A stretch of 64,000 bases of DNA from Gammaproteobacteria bacterium (GCA_014075255.1 CP046178.1:320001-384000); one strand, 5' to 3'; counted from the stretch's first letter, positions 38,259 through 48,567 are shown. The notes: generated from the letters alone by a model not told the origin. Program-made: numbers and translations.

Positions 38259-41081
38259 TCAAGAACCTAGCACATTGTTTCTAAAGTCTTCTAAGTTAAT
38301 GATTGCTGTTTTTGAATAGTTCATGATCTCTTTAGCTAGTTTTGGTTTGCTTATGAAATAGCCTTGCGCTATATCGCAGCCAAGAGTTTTTAGAACATTT
38401 AATTGTTCAACTGTTTCAATACCTTCTGCAATAACAGTTTTATCTAATGATTTTGCCATAACAATTATAGCTTTGACGATCGCTACAGATTCTTTGTCTT
38501 TATGAATATCGTCAATAAATAATTTATCAATTTTTAATGTTTGTACGGGCAAGTTTTTTAAATAGCTTAAAGAAGAATATCCTTTTCCAAAGTCATCAAT
38601 AGAAATACTAATGCCTAGTTTATTTAAATTATGTAATTTATTAAGAATATTGGCGTTATCACTTAAAAATATACTTTCAGTAATTTCAAACTCTATGTTT
38701 GTAGTGTGTATATCAAAATCAGAAATAAGCATTTCAACTTCGCTTATAAAATTTTCATGACTTAATTGTCGAGGCGATATGTTTATTGATAGTTTAGATA
38801 GCGAATGACCTTCTAGTTGCCAGTCTTTACATTGCTTTAGTGCTGCTTGTATTGCCCATATGCCGAGTGGAACTATAAAACCGCTCTCTTCTGCATAGGA
38901 TATAAATTTCTCTGGGCAAATATGTCCTTTTGTACTATGCTCCCAGCGCATAAGTGTTTCTGCCCCATAAATATCACCTGTTTCAATATTTATTTGAGGT
39001 TGGTAAACCATATAAACTTCTTGGTTCTCTATACTATGGAAAAGATCTGCTTCTAGTGAAGCTTTTTCTAGTATGTCAGCCTGCATAGCGTCAGAGAAGA
39101 ATAAATATCTGCCTCGCCCTTTTTGTTTAGCCTTATACATTGCAATATCTGCTTTTTGTAATACTTCATCCCAGTTTCTACCGTCTTGTGGGTAAACTGT
39201 AATGCCTATACTGGCTCCAATATATTGCTCGTAGCTATGTATAGTAAATAATCTAGAGAGCTGACTAATAATTTCATTGGCAGTATTAGTTATGTGGCTG
39301 GAATCGATAGTGAAAGGATATAAGATAACAAATTCATCTCCTCCATAACGCGACACAAAACCTATATCATCTACGCACGATTGAATTCGTGCTGAGGCCT
39401 CGATCAGTAATTTGTCGCCAATTTCGTGTCCTTGTGAGTCATTGATTACTTTAAATCTATCTAAATCAATAAATAGAACTGCTACTTTTTGATTGTCATT
39501 TTTTTGTGACATTTTTAGAAAAGTTTCAGATAATAACTGGCGGTTAGGTAAGCCGGTTAAATCATCAAAATTAGCTTGCTTAACCAACCTTTCTTCGCGT
39601 TCTATAGCATTTAAAGCCACATTAACTCTTCCTGTATAATTGCTTAATTGCTCCATGCTTTCTTTGTTGAGCTGTGGCAAGTATTCATGGCCGATTATTA
39701 TTAAGGCTGTTGTTTTTTGGTCTTGCTTAACTGCAATGGTTGTAATGTAGTTAGAATGTACAGCATCTAACCATTCAAACGTATTTAACTTATCACGTTC
39801 AAGTGTTCGAACATATGAATCAGTATGGTCTAGTAACATGTCTATATCTATATCATTTATGTTTACTGGATAAACTGAATCAATTTTATTATCTGTCTTG
39901 CTGTAAGAATATAAATTTCCATTTATCTCATTTTTATTATCTAAAAGTATTACTGAGGCATAGTTATATATAAGATAATCTTCTAAGTTCTTAAAGATTG
40001 CCTGAATCACTTTGTTTTTATTCATGGTTGTTAGAATAGCTCTGTCGAGATTAGACATGGCTGTCATTACAGTGAACTGTCTGGCTAGTTCTGTTGACAT
40101 AGAGTTAAATGAATCGCCTAACTGCTGAAATTCATCCCCAGTATTGAAGTCTACTTTTCCCTTAAAGTCACGTTTCGCAATCTTTCTTGTCAATAAAGAA
40201 AGTTTTTCTAATGGCACTAATATTTTAGATATTTGGTTAATACTAATCAATGTGACTACAAGTATTGAAAGTAGTAATAAAGGAATCAGTAAATTACCAA
40301 ATGACTTGATAGACGCAATAGCTACGGCGTTAGGAATTGTGTAATAAATAATCCAACTTTCAGCATTATAGCTTCCGTTTAAAAATAATTCCCATGATGC
40401 TACGATATAATTTTTGTCATCTATGTCTATCGTATAGGTTTCAATATCGTGATTAAAGTATTTAGTATAATTAGATAGAGTAGTTGTATTTAGAGAGCTA
40501 TTTGAGCAATTTAATAAGCCTATACCATCTGCTACAACACATGCATCATCATCTCCTGCAAAATTATCCATATCGCCGAATATATATTCTTTATTAACAT
40601 CACCTGATAGTAAAAAAGTTGTATCTACTGTATTTATTAGTCTGCTGAAGTTAATTGTAATATCGTCATTATCATTGTTTACTGTTATTTTCGTATTACC
40701 TTCTAGTAAATGTTTATAGGCAGAATTATTAAAACTTAAATTGTTAGAATAGACTTTAATATTTTCAAATAATGGGGTGTTGGAAGAGTCAATTTCTTGG
40801 AAAATTTGATTGATCTCGAAATTTATATAATTTGTATCAATTAAACTTTCACCTAGGCCATTAAGCTGGCTCTCTGCAACTAGAATCCGATCAAATATAG
40901 CCATTCCATATGACTTACTCTCTAAGCTTAAGTGCTTATGCTTTTGCTGTGTGAGTAGGTTGGTTACATAGTTGTACGTGACAATTCCTGTTATAGATAC
41001 AGGTAAAATGGCTGCAAGAAAAAAAAGAATGAATATTCTTTTTGCTACTTTGCTCTTGGTAAACGCAAATTGAATTTGCAT
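38259..41081 (-). CDS. Membrane-bound GGDEF/EAL cyclic-di-GMP protein
   Basis: The protein has 940 residues. Membrane helices at about 14-38 and 262-282 bracket a periplasmic sensor domain. A HAMP domain (about 283-335) and a GAF-like region (about 340-490) follow. Next come a GGDEF domain with intact YGGDEF (579-584) and an EAL domain whose signature is ETL (708-710) but which keeps DDFGKGYSS and AEGIET. No RxxD inhibitory site stands at the usual place before GGDEF. It can probably both make and break cyclic-di-GMP. Its place next to an orphan pseudopilin and the pilus cluster suggests a link to attachment control. Confidence 0.9.
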   Translation of the reverse strand: MQIQFAFTKSKVAKRIFILFFLAAILPVSITGIVTYNYVTNLLTQQKHKHLSLESKSYGMAIFDRILVAESQLNGLGESLIDTNYINFEINQIFQEIDSSNTPLFENIKVYSNNLSFNNSAYKHLLEGNTKITVNNDNDDITINFSRLINTVDTTFLLSGDVNKEYIFGDMDNFAGDDDACVVADGIGLLNCSNSSLNTTTLSNYTKYFNHDIETYTIDIDDKNYIVASWELFLNGSYNAESWIIYYTIPNAVAIASIKSFGNLLIPLLLLSILVVTLISINQISKILVPLEKLSLLTRKIAKRDFKGKVDFNTGDEFQQLGDSFNSMSTELARQFTVMTAMSNLDRAILTTMNKNKVIQAIFKNLEDYLIYNYASVILLDNKNEINGNLYSYSKTDNKIDSVYPVNINDIDIDMLLDHTDSYVRTLERDKLNTFEWLDAVHSNYITTIAVKQDQKTTALIIIGHEYLPQLNKESMEQLSNYTGRVNVALNAIEREERLVKQANFDDLTGLPNRQLLSETFLKMSQKNDNQKVAVLFIDLDRFKVINDSQGHEIGDKLLIEASARIQSCVDDIGFVSRYGGDEFVILYPFTIDSSHITNTANEIISQLSRLFTIHSYEQYIGASIGITVYPQDGRNWDEVLQKADIAMYKAKQKGRGRYLFFSDAMQADILEKASLEADLFHSIENQEVYMVYQPQINIETGDIYGAETLMRWEHSTKGHICPEKFISYAEESGFIVPLGIWAIQAALKQCKDWQLEGHSLSKLSINISPRQLSHENFISEVEMLISDFDIHTTNIEFEITESIFLSDNANILNKLHNLNKLGISISIDDFGKGYSSLSYLKNLPVQTLKIDKLFIDDIHKDKESVAIVKAIIVMAKSLDKTVIAEGIETVEQLNVLKTLGCDIAQGYFISKPKLAKEIMNYSKTAIINLEDFRNNVLGS

Positions 41082-41093
41082 AAAAAATAGGTA

Positions 41094-41546
41094 TTAGTAA
41101 TCTTCTGCTTTACCAACAAAGCCGCCATCGCGACCGCGAATGATATCGTCTTTACTGTGATTAGCGGTTAACGGCCAAGCACTTCTTCCATCTTCGCCTT
41201 TACTGTAAAGATCATAATCACTATTAATGGGCACTAACGAATGATCTTTTCTTCTATGTCCTGGTGGAACTACATCATGGTTTGCGTATACATATGGGTT
41301 GTCCCAAGGATCTTTCATGCCATCCATACCGATATCAGCTAAAGAATTCGGCAAACTTCCATAGGAAAGCTCATAATCTTCAATTGTGAATTGAATAACT
41401 ACTAGGTCTTTTTCGGCTCGCCCATCTTCAACACGTGTTGTGTAATCTTGGTAGGTTGGTACAGCAACCATCATAATAATACCAGCGATTGCTAATGCAA
41501 TCATCAGTTCTACTATGGTAAACCCATTAATACGAATTTTACGCAT
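41094..41546 (-). CDS. GspG/type IV pilin-like pseudopilin
   Basis: This is a prepilin-type protein of about 150 residues. The short basic leader MRKIRING is followed by FTIVELMIALAIAG with Glu5 intact, then a GspG-like C-terminal domain (DPWDNPYVY, LYSKGEDGRS) that in GspG binds calcium. I chose the ATG at 41546; an upstream in-frame ATG at 41612 would give an unusually long leader. It lies 12 bp before the GGDEF/EAL gene on the minus strand and is divergent from the pilus cluster. No complete type II secretion operon is present here. Confidence 0.82.
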   Translation of the reverse strand: MRKIRINGFTIVELMIALAIAGIIMMVAVPTYQDYTTRVEDGRAEKDLVVIQFTIEDYELSYGSLPNSLADIGMDGMKDPWDNPYVYANHDVVPPGHRRKDHSLVPINSDYDLYSKGEDGRSAWPLTANHSKDDIIRGRDGGFVGKAEDY

Positions 41547-41938
41547 TCGTAAGTTATGACCAATTTTAATTATCTGTTTCACTGCTTGATAACATCCGTG
41601 TTCAAATTGCACTTGATAATTTATATCATGGTATTTTATTAGAATATTTAGTTACATAAAGTGACTTTGTAACCAGGATGATCTATTTGTCTGGTTAGAT
41701 GTATAAAAGGTCTATTTATAGGAATAAATGGCACTAAATTAATGAATTGAATATTCAATTTTAGATCGAATCCTTAATCGAAAATTCCCAAATTAATTAT
41801 TCTTTAATAAGCGCCATGTGTAGTGTTATTTGTTGCGTTCACTCTAGAATTTAGTCCGTTTGTATAAAGATTGTAAGGTATGTGTCGATACCTCTTCTAG
41901 CTGTGCATGCAAAGATAACAATTAGAGGAAATTGACAA
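41547..41938. promoter_or_regulatory. Divergent promoter region between the pseudopilin and major pilin genes
   Basis: About 390 bp without a credible gene. It contains a hairpin near 41651-41673 (GTTAC/GTAAC with an inner AAAG-TGA-CTTT stem) and a perfect 16-bp palindrome AATTGAATATTCAATT at 41746-41761. A good ribosome site (TTAGAGGAAA) stands before the pilin ATG at 41939. I found no convincing sigma-54 -24/-12 pair. Confidence 0.5.
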
Positions 41939-42451
41939 ATGGATATTCAACTATCTAATACAACAAAAGGCTTCACCCTTGTGGAACTTTTAATTGTAGT
42001 GATCATATTAGCGATCTTAGCCGCGATTATTGTGCCACAGTTTTCAGCTAGCACTAATGATGCAAAGGCTGCAGCTTTGCAATCAAATTTAGCAAACTTG
42101 CGTTCATCCATTGAATTTTATTATCAAGAGCATGGTGAATATCCTGGTGCAAATATCGCCACTGGTGCGACCTGTGGAAGCGGTGCTGCCGTAGGTACCG
42201 GTGCTGCGAATAGTCAAGAAGCGCTCATTGCTCAACTCACTCGTTATACCAATGACGCAGGACTTGCGTGTACAGGTAAAGATGCCACTTTCAAATACGG
42301 GCCCTATTTAAAAGGTGCAATTCCAGATAACCCTGAAGGCACGAGCAACACCATTGTGGTGGTGAGTGCAGGCGTATTAGGTCTTGCATCTGCAGCAGCA
42401 GGTGGCTGGCGATACGATACTGTCACCGGTGAATTTATTGCAGATAACTAA
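41939..42451 (+). CDS. Major type IV pilin, copy 1 (MshA-like)
   Basis: This is a prepilin of 170 residues with a leader ending KG, then FTLVELLIVVIILAILAAII with Glu5 and the methylated Phe1. The globular part has a Cys pair (ATCGSG, LACTGKD) and a strand-rich C-terminus, as in MshA-type pilins. It differs from copy 2 at 54646-55158 in only three residues of the mature protein. It opens the pilus cluster with a good ribosome site. I call it MSHA-like because mshI-, mshK-, mshL-, mshE- and mshG-like genes follow. Confidence 0.88.
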   Translation: MDIQLSNTTKGFTLVELLIVVIILAILAAIIVPQFSASTNDAKAAALQSNLANLRSSIEFYYQEHGEYPGANIATGATCGSGAAVGTGAANSQEALIAQLTRYTNDAGLACTGKDATFKYGPYLKGAIPDNPEGTSNTIVVVSAGVLGLASAAAGGWRYDTVTGEFIADN

Positions 42452-42516
42452 TCGCTTAACACCCCAAATAGAGTTAGTACGGGCATGCATGTTAAGGACG
42501 ACATTAATTATTAAAC

Positions 42517-43680
42517 ATGATTTCTTTGCAATCATTTTCTCGTCGTGTTCAAACTTCTGTTCCATGGACAGAAACGGGTCTTATAGGTGTCGACTTTTCG
42601 ATTGATAACATTAATTTAGTTCAATTAGGAACCATGATTAATGGAAAAGTGGGGCTAAGATCATGTTGTTCAATCAAGTATGAAAAATCACGTGAAGAAT
42701 TATTGTCTTCTCCAAAAAATCTTCGCCCAATATTGCATCAAGTTATAAAAGAACATGGATTTAAAGGGAAAAATATTATTTCATCTATGCCATCAAGTGA
42801 TGTGCGAATATATTCGATTAACTATACAAAGTCTAAGAATAGTGACGACAGTGAATCGATCTTACAAGCATTACAAGGCCGTATAGACGAAGATCTATCT
42901 CAATATGTAATCGATTATTTACCCGTTCGATCTGATGATAAGCATGGTGAGCAACTGGCGCTTGTTGCACTCGTTAAACAAGATTTAGTGATTTCATATT
43001 TAGAATTGTTGCGCAATTCAGGTTTGCATGTAGAAGCTTTAGAGATAAGGCCAGCAGCTATTAAGCGTTTGGTGTATTCAATACATCAAAAGCAGAATTA
43101 TCAAAACGTCTTAGTAATAAACTTCGGCAATGATAAGAGTTATTTGACGGTTACTTCAGGACGAAGATTATTATTTGATCATCAAATTAATTTTGGCGTT
43201 AAGGCACTTGTTGAAAAGATGTCTAATGTTTTAGAGATGCCCCATGAAGCAACACTGGGACTTATGCATAAGCATGGTTTTGAGATTGGAAATGGGTCTA
43301 GCTCAGGTTCAGGTTCAGATTCAAATTCAAGCTCTCCTCAATCTACATACATAGATGAAGATGTCACTAAAACACTACTCGATATCGCGAAGCCGATATT
43401 CTCAGAGTTAATAGATGAAATTAATAGAATACTTATATTTGCAGCATCAGAAAACCAAGGTGAGTCGATAACCAATATATTTCTTTTAGGCAGTCTTGCG
43501 CATATAAAAGGTGTGGATGATTATCTAGATAAAAAATTAAACATATCCGTTCAATCTTTATCTGACCCTTTAGCATCCTTTCGTAATGCTAGTTCGCAAG
43601 AAATATTTGAAGAAATGTCTACACCGGATATGGCAATTGCTACAGGCTTGGCACTAAAAGGGTTGGTAAACAATGAGTGA
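42517..43680 (+). CDS. mshI: PilM/MshI-like pilus assembly ATPase-fold protein
   Basis: This 387-residue protein has an actin-like fold related to PilM and MshI. It forms the cytoplasmic part of the alignment complex with PilN/PilO-type proteins. LIGVDFSIDNINLVQLG at the N-terminus and the phosphate-binding NFGNDKSYLTV segment support this. A serine/glycine-rich insertion (about 265-280) is unusual and probably a flexible loop. It overlaps the next gene by 8 bp. Confidence 0.82.
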   Translation: MISLQSFSRRVQTSVPWTETGLIGVDFSIDNINLVQLGTMINGKVGLRSCCSIKYEKSREELLSSPKNLRPILHQVIKEHGFKGKNIISSMPSSDVRIYSINYTKSKNSDDSESILQALQGRIDEDLSQYVIDYLPVRSDDKHGEQLALVALVKQDLVISYLELLRNSGLHVEALEIRPAAIKRLVYSIHQKQNYQNVLVINFGNDKSYLTVTSGRRLLFDHQINFGVKALVEKMSNVLEMPHEATLGLMHKHGFEIGNGSSSGSGSDSNSSSPQSTYIDEDVTKTLLDIAKPIFSELIDEINRILIFAASENQGESITNIFLLGSLAHIKGVDDYLDKKLNISVQSLSDPLASFRNASSQEIFEEMSTPDMAIATGLALKGLVNNE

Positions 43681-44317
43681 GATAGATTTGATTCCTACAG
43701 TATATCGCGAGCATGTATGGAAGCTACACGCTCTTAAGTTATTTGGGTTCATTATTTTATGTGTGTTTATTGTGGTAAGTGTTGCTTATGGAGCATTAGA
43801 GCATGTAAAAAATGAAACAAATTTAGAGATAATAAAATTATCCAAAATTAAAGAAATTACTTCACAGCAACGTGATAATCTCAGGCTGCTACGTGGAGAA
43901 AAGAAAGAATTAATTTATCAGTGGGCTTTGTTAAGTGGATTAAGAAGCGCTGTAGATGCTGAAGACTTGTTTGTTGCTATCGATGTTGCCATTCAGGATG
44001 TAGACATATGGTTTACAAGTATGAAATTTCAACGTACTGAGATAGAGGTAGAAGAAGAAAATTTAGTTAATACGGGTTATTTCTTAATTGTAACCTCAGA
44101 TCAGGAAAAACAATCGTTGGCGATTGGCACAAAGATGCTAATTTCAGGCCAAGCTTCTAATCATTCTACATTGTCATCTTTTGTAAATAATTTGTTAGAT
44201 CAGTCAGAAATATTAGATGCAAAAGTACTTGAAACTTCTTCAAATAAAAGAAACAAGACAAAGTCTGTAAATTTTAATTTGGCTATAACGGTTAACCTGG
44301 AAAATAAAATAAGTTAA
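43673..44317 (+). CDS. PilN-like pilus assembly protein
   Basis: This bitopic membrane protein of 214 residues has a short cytoplasmic N-terminus beginning MSEIDLIPTVYREH. That resembles the PilN segment that docks on PilM. One membrane helix (about 22-42), a coiled coil and a ferredoxin-like periplasmic domain follow. Position between the PilM-like and PilO-like genes supports the call. Confidence 0.8.
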   Translation: MSEIDLIPTVYREHVWKLHALKLFGFIILCVFIVVSVAYGALEHVKNETNLEIIKLSKIKEITSQQRDNLRLLRGEKKELIYQWALLSGLRSAVDAEDLFVAIDVAIQDVDIWFTSMKFQRTEIEVEEENLVNTGYFLIVTSDQEKQSLAIGTKMLISGQASNHSTLSSFVNNLLDQSEILDAKVLETSSNKRNKTKSVNFNLAITVNLENKIS

Positions 44318-44319
44318 TC

Positions 44320-44871
44320 ATGCAAGTCTTAAATCAATTAAATCAAAAAACATTTTTACTGATGATGGTTGGGTCGATTTTTCTGCTAGTTGCTGCTTCG
44401 TCTGCATATGGTATTTGGCCGCAAATTAAGGATATAAAAACAGGATTAATGACACGAAATGAAATGAAAGAATTGGTTTCTAATAAAGATAAATTGGATG
44501 AACAACAGCTGAAGTTAGCTCAAGAGGTAAAAGAAATTAAGCACAACTTGAGAGGTGATATGGCTGATTTGCCTGAAAAGAAAATGGAGGCATTCATTAT
44601 TGGCGAATTGCACAATATTTCATGGAATCACGATATCAACTTAATAGGAGTAAAGCCTGTTCAAGGCAATCAAATACAGATGTTTCAAGAAATATTATTT
44701 AATGTACAACTTTCAGGAGGATATTTTGACTTGTATAAGTGGCTACATGAGCTAAGAGCTCAGTTGGGTTTTATTGTGATAAAAAGTTTGGAGCTAAACA
44801 CAATTAATAATAATGACAATAACTCAATACTGTTAATGAAATTAACCATAGCGTCATATAAGGGTCTCTAG
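44320..44871 (+). CDS. mshJ: PilO/MshJ-like pilus assembly protein
   Basis: This 183-residue protein has one N-terminal membrane helix (about 13-32), a coiled coil (about 45-80) and a periplasmic domain. It contains the pattern FQEILFNVQLSGGYFDLYKW seen in PilO/MshJ proteins. It begins 3 bp after the PilN-like gene and should form the inner-membrane alignment complex with it. Confidence 0.8.
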   Translation: MQVLNQLNQKTFLLMMVGSIFLLVAASSAYGIWPQIKDIKTGLMTRNEMKELVSNKDKLDEQQLKLAQEVKEIKHNLRGDMADLPEKKMEAFIIGELHNISWNHDINLIGVKPVQGNQIQMFQEILFNVQLSGGYFDLYKWLHELRAQLGFIVIKSLELNTINNNDNNSILLMKLTIASYKGL

Positions 44872-44872
44872 A

Positions 44873-45240
44873 ATGAAGGTTAAGTTCTTTACCTTATTGG
44901 CAATCGTGAGTTACTCATTATGTGGGTATGGATACGCTGAAGTTAAAGAAACTCAGTTATTAAAAAAAACCCATTTATAAATCCAGGGTTTGTGAGCGAT
45001 GATTCGACCAAGCAAAGAAAAGTGCCAGAAGAAAGTTCTACATTATCAGAAGACAGCTTGCGAGCAACTTTATCCTCAAGTCAAAATTCGATTGCAAATA
45101 TTGATGGTTTAATGCTTTTCGTGGGGGATAAGATAAGAGGTTACGAAATGATTTCCATTGGGGAAGGCTCAGCAACTTTGGTTAGAAATGGTAAAGAAAT
45201 AACTCTACACGTGAGTGAAGCGCATAAAAAATTAAAATGA
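44873..45240 (+). pseudogene. mshK: MshK/PilP-like protein, frameshifted at an A8 run
   Basis: An ATG at 44873 opens a frame with a signal peptide (FFTLLAIVSYSLCGYGYA) that stops after 36 codons. The stop follows a run of eight A at 44962-44969. Adding one A would join it to the frame that continues PFINPGFVSDDST and ends at 45240. That second part holds the MshK/PilP-like core with SIANIDGLMLFVGDKIRGYE. The joined protein would have about 122 residues and sits at the mshK position. Deletion, sequencing error or slippage on the A run are all possible. The second frame alone could start at GTG 44992 but would lack a signal peptide. Confidence 0.78.
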
Positions 45241-46697
45241 ATAAAAATAATTACATAAAGTGTCTCTATAGGATAGTTCACGTCTTTGCGTTATGCATAA
45301 TAGCTTCATTAATAGCAAATGTATCAGCGCAAGAATCTAAAAAAATATCTTTGACTTTCCATGATGTTGAAATATCAGAAGCAATGGAGATGCTCTCTAT
45401 TAAAGAACGTGTAAATATTGTGTTAGCTAAGGATGTTTCGGGTGAAATATCCGTTAACTTATATAATGTAACCATTAGACAAGCAATATTATCCATTGCT
45501 GATGCTGCGGGATATGCAGTTGAATATCGAAATGGCAGCTTTTTTATTATTAAGCGTGAAGAAAGCGGAAAGTATGCGAGAAGTGGGTTAACAGAGTTAC
45601 GAGCTTTTAAAGTCGAATATTCAGATACAAGTGTTGTAGAACAAATATTAGAAACATATTTGTCGGAATATGGAAAGATCACCAATCTAGCTCAACGTAG
45701 AATGCTTATTGTTGAAGATTTGCCTTCATTTGTTAGACGAATCGAAACTATATTAGCTGAGATAGACCAACAGCCAAAACAAATATTTATCGAAGCTAAA
45801 ATATTAGAGATTTCACTGCGAGATACTGAATCATTTGGATTAGATTGGACGAAAATCTTTAGCTCGGATGGAGGAACAGGCGCAGCAGGAACAAGGGGGT
45901 TATCAAATTCGTTATCACCGGGATTATTTTTTGACTTGGTTACTCCAAATATTGAAGTGGCATTAGACACACTGTTTACTAGAGGAAGATTGCGTACATT
46001 ATCCACACCAAAATTATTAGCTCTTGAAGACCAAGAGGCAGAAGTAATTATTGGTGACAGATTAGGCTTTCGAGTTACGACAACGATTAATCAAATCACC
46101 AGTGAAACCATTGAGTTCTTAGAGTCAGGCGTGATTTTGCGAGTACTACCATCTGTTGATGGGCAAGGCCGAATCATGCTCACGATTCATCCAGAAGTAA
46201 GCACTGGCCGTGTTGAAGATGGAATTCCAAGCCAAGTGACAACCGAAGTATCAACTCAAATGCTAGTTGAAGATGGGCAAACAGTATTTATTGGTGGTTT
46301 GATTCGGCGCAGCTTAGATCAAAGTAAGCAAGGTGTTCCAGTATTGGGAGATATACCTTTGCTAGGGCGTGTTTTTTCTAATAAGTCAGATAGCAGTTTA
46401 AATACTGAGACGGTTGTAATGATTACACCGCATATTGTCGATGATCATAATAATATCATCAATAATGCTGAGAAAGCGCGTGCTCTTAGAATCGAGAGTG
46501 AGCTGGAAAATAGAGCTACTGATATCAATGTAAAAACTGATAAAAGCTTTAAAGATGATTCATCTACTAATGAGATTGATGAAAAGTCTGCTGATGTTGC
46601 TGTTATAAAACCAACAGAAAATACTCCTATAATTTCATCTACCTGCAGTTCGCGACATCCAGCAAACCCCGCTAGTTATAGTAATGGATGTTATTAA
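45237..46697 (+). CDS. mshL: Pilus secretin (MshL-like)
   Basis: This is an outer-membrane secretin of 486 residues. A signal peptide (about 1-31) is followed by an STN domain (about 37-105, LTFHDVEISEAMEMLSIKER), an N1-like domain (about 115-180) and the secretin channel domain (about 185-420). The secretin signature VPVLGDIPLLGRVFSNK and VVMITPHIV is intact. The C-terminus ends with an unusual cysteine pair (CSSRHPANPA, NGCY). Its ATG overlaps the mshK-like stop. Confidence 0.9.
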   Translation: MNKNNYIKCLYRIVHVFALCIIASLIANVSAQESKKISLTFHDVEISEAMEMLSIKERVNIVLAKDVSGEISVNLYNVTIRQAILSIADAAGYAVEYRNGSFFIIKREESGKYARSGLTELRAFKVEYSDTSVVEQILETYLSEYGKITNLAQRRMLIVEDLPSFVRRIETILAEIDQQPKQIFIEAKILEISLRDTESFGLDWTKIFSSDGGTGAAGTRGLSNSLSPGLFFDLVTPNIEVALDTLFTRGRLRTLSTPKLLALEDQEAEVIIGDRLGFRVTTTINQITSETIEFLESGVILRVLPSVDGQGRIMLTIHPEVSTGRVEDGIPSQVTTEVSTQMLVEDGQTVFIGGLIRRSLDQSKQGVPVLGDIPLLGRVFSNKSDSSLNTETVVMITPHIVDDHNNIINNAEKARALRIESELENRATDINVKTDKSFKDDSSTNEIDEKSADVAVIKPTENTPIISSTCSSRHPANPASYSNGCY

Positions 46698-48565
46698 ATA
46701 AAATGACTAAAAATAATTCAAATAATATGTCTGCTTGGGTAAGTCAACGTATGGGGCTTATGGTAATACTAGCTTCATTGTTTGCTGCAGCTTCTATTGT
46801 TTATTTGATATTTAATCATTTGCATAGCTCTCGTATTGCACAAATTCGCACACAAGGTATAGATCTGGTTCGATTAATATCTGAAATACCTTATTACCAA
46901 CTGGTTCCAAATGACGGTCACCGAGGAACCTTAGAACTTATAAAATACAATGAAAATGATCAAAATTTTGCATACGGTGCAATAGTTGATAAGACAGGAT
47001 TATTAATTACAAGTGCTGCTGTACCAGGAATTATTATCCCAAAGCTAAAGCCACCTGCAGATCCGAGTAGCTGGTTAGCAGAGAAAAGACTTACATTAGA
47101 AGGTGATGGTAAGAAAATTATAGAATTTCATTCGCCCCTTATAGAAAAGGGGGCGCTACTTGGTTACGTGAGGCTAGGATTCTATGAGCCAAAATATGGA
47201 TTAACTGCAAGTGAAATTCCGTTCTTAGCATCAATTTCGCTACCAATATTTTTGATTGCAGCGTTATTTCTCTATTTGATTAAACGAGAAATTAGACCAT
47301 TAAAAGCCGCAGGGAACAAAATAAATGATTTGGTTAATAAAGGTAATTTTGAACAAGTCCAAATACAAGCGAGTGGTGAGTTGTCAGAGTTTATTCACAA
47401 ATTTAATGATTTTGTTAGTCTCGCGAAATCGAGAATATTAGAATTAGAAACGAATAAAAGTGATTTAGTAACGTCATCAAAACTACTGACTTACAAACAA
47501 TCAAAAATAGAAAGTGTACTTCAAGCATTGCCAGAGGCCGTTATGGTGTTTGATGAGTCGGGTAATGTCAGCTTTGTGAATTCTAAAGTATCAAGCTTGC
47601 TGAATGTACCAGTAGATACAATTATAAATAGTGACATTGAAAATTGGTTAGCTGATTCAAATGCAATAAAATATATTAAAAAAATAAAAAATAATCCTAC
47701 ATCAAATTATCCTTCTGAAAAACTGGAATTTACACCCGAACATTCTACTGATAGCCGTATTGCTATAAAAGCGTATCCCTTATTTTCGCCTAAAGACACT
47801 AAACACGTGTATGGAACTTTAGTACTGTTTCAAGATGTTACTGAAGAGAGTTTTGCAAAAAATGCTCGCGGAGAGTTTGTAGCGCATGTAGCACATGAGC
47901 TAAAAACTCCACTCAATGTGCTTGCGATGTATAGCGAAACATTACAGCGAGAGGAGGGACAATCTGTTGAGTTTCGTACTGAAGCAATTAATGTGATTCA
48001 TGATGAGGTGGAGCGGATATCTATGCTTATTAACAATCTGTTGAGTATTACAAAGATAGAAATGGGTAGCTTAAATCCCGAGAGGCAGCATGTTAAATTA
48101 CGTGACTTGTTAAAAGATGTATTTGAAACTATAAAAAGAAGCGGCCGTTCTAAAAATTTAGAATTTATATTTGATGTGCCAAATGAAATTTCGTCATTAT
48201 ATGTTGACAAAGATTTGCTACGCATTGCAATTAACAATTTACTAACGAATGCTATTAAATATAGCGATATAACTGGAACAGTAACTCTGTCTGCAGAGCA
48301 AGTCGATAATTCAATTCATATTAGAGTGCGCGACACTGGAATTGGTATTGATGCCAACGAGCAGCATCAAATCTTTGAAAAATTTTATCGCTCTAATGAT
48401 GAAAATGTGAGGGAGCGTACTGGCCATGGATTAGGTCTTTCTCTTGCTAAAGATATTATCAATTTGCATCACGGTAAACTTAAATTGCAAAGTGTAATAG
48501 GAGAAGGATCAGAGTTTACGATTATATTAGAAAATAATTCTTCAATGCTAGAAAGGGCAGTTTAA
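46688..48565 (+). CDS. Sensor histidine kinase with PAS domain
   Basis: This membrane kinase of up to 625 residues has helices at about 24-43 and 179-198 that flank a periplasmic domain. A HAMP-like region and coiled coil, a PAS domain (about 275-385) and then the kinase core follow. The phospho-site is His403 (HVAHELKTPLNVL). The ATP-binding boxes NLLTNAIKYSD, DTGIGI and GHGLGLSLAK are intact. The start could also be ATG 46703; the one used here overlaps mshL by 10 bp. It is followed directly by a lone receiver, so the pair probably signals to the pilus or cyclic-di-GMP machinery. Confidence 0.9.
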   Translation: MLLNKMTKNNSNNMSAWVSQRMGLMVILASLFAAASIVYLIFNHLHSSRIAQIRTQGIDLVRLISEIPYYQLVPNDGHRGTLELIKYNENDQNFAYGAIVDKTGLLITSAAVPGIIIPKLKPPADPSSWLAEKRLTLEGDGKKIIEFHSPLIEKGALLGYVRLGFYEPKYGLTASEIPFLASISLPIFLIAALFLYLIKREIRPLKAAGNKINDLVNKGNFEQVQIQASGELSEFIHKFNDFVSLAKSRILELETNKSDLVTSSKLLTYKQSKIESVLQALPEAVMVFDESGNVSFVNSKVSSLLNVPVDTIINSDIENWLADSNAIKYIKKIKNNPTSNYPSEKLEFTPEHSTDSRIAIKAYPLFSPKDTKHVYGTLVLFQDVTEESFAKNARGEFVAHVAHELKTPLNVLAMYSETLQREEGQSVEFRTEAINVIHDEVERISMLINNLLSITKIEMGSLNPERQHVKLRDLLKDVFETIKRSGRSKNLEFIFDVPNEISSLYVDKDLLRIAINNLLTNAIKYSDITGTVTLSAEQVDNSIHIRVRDTGIGIDANEQHQIFEKFYRSNDENVRERTGHGLGLSLAKDIINLHHGKLKLQSVIGEGSEFTIILENNSSMLERAV

Positions 48566-48567
48566 AC

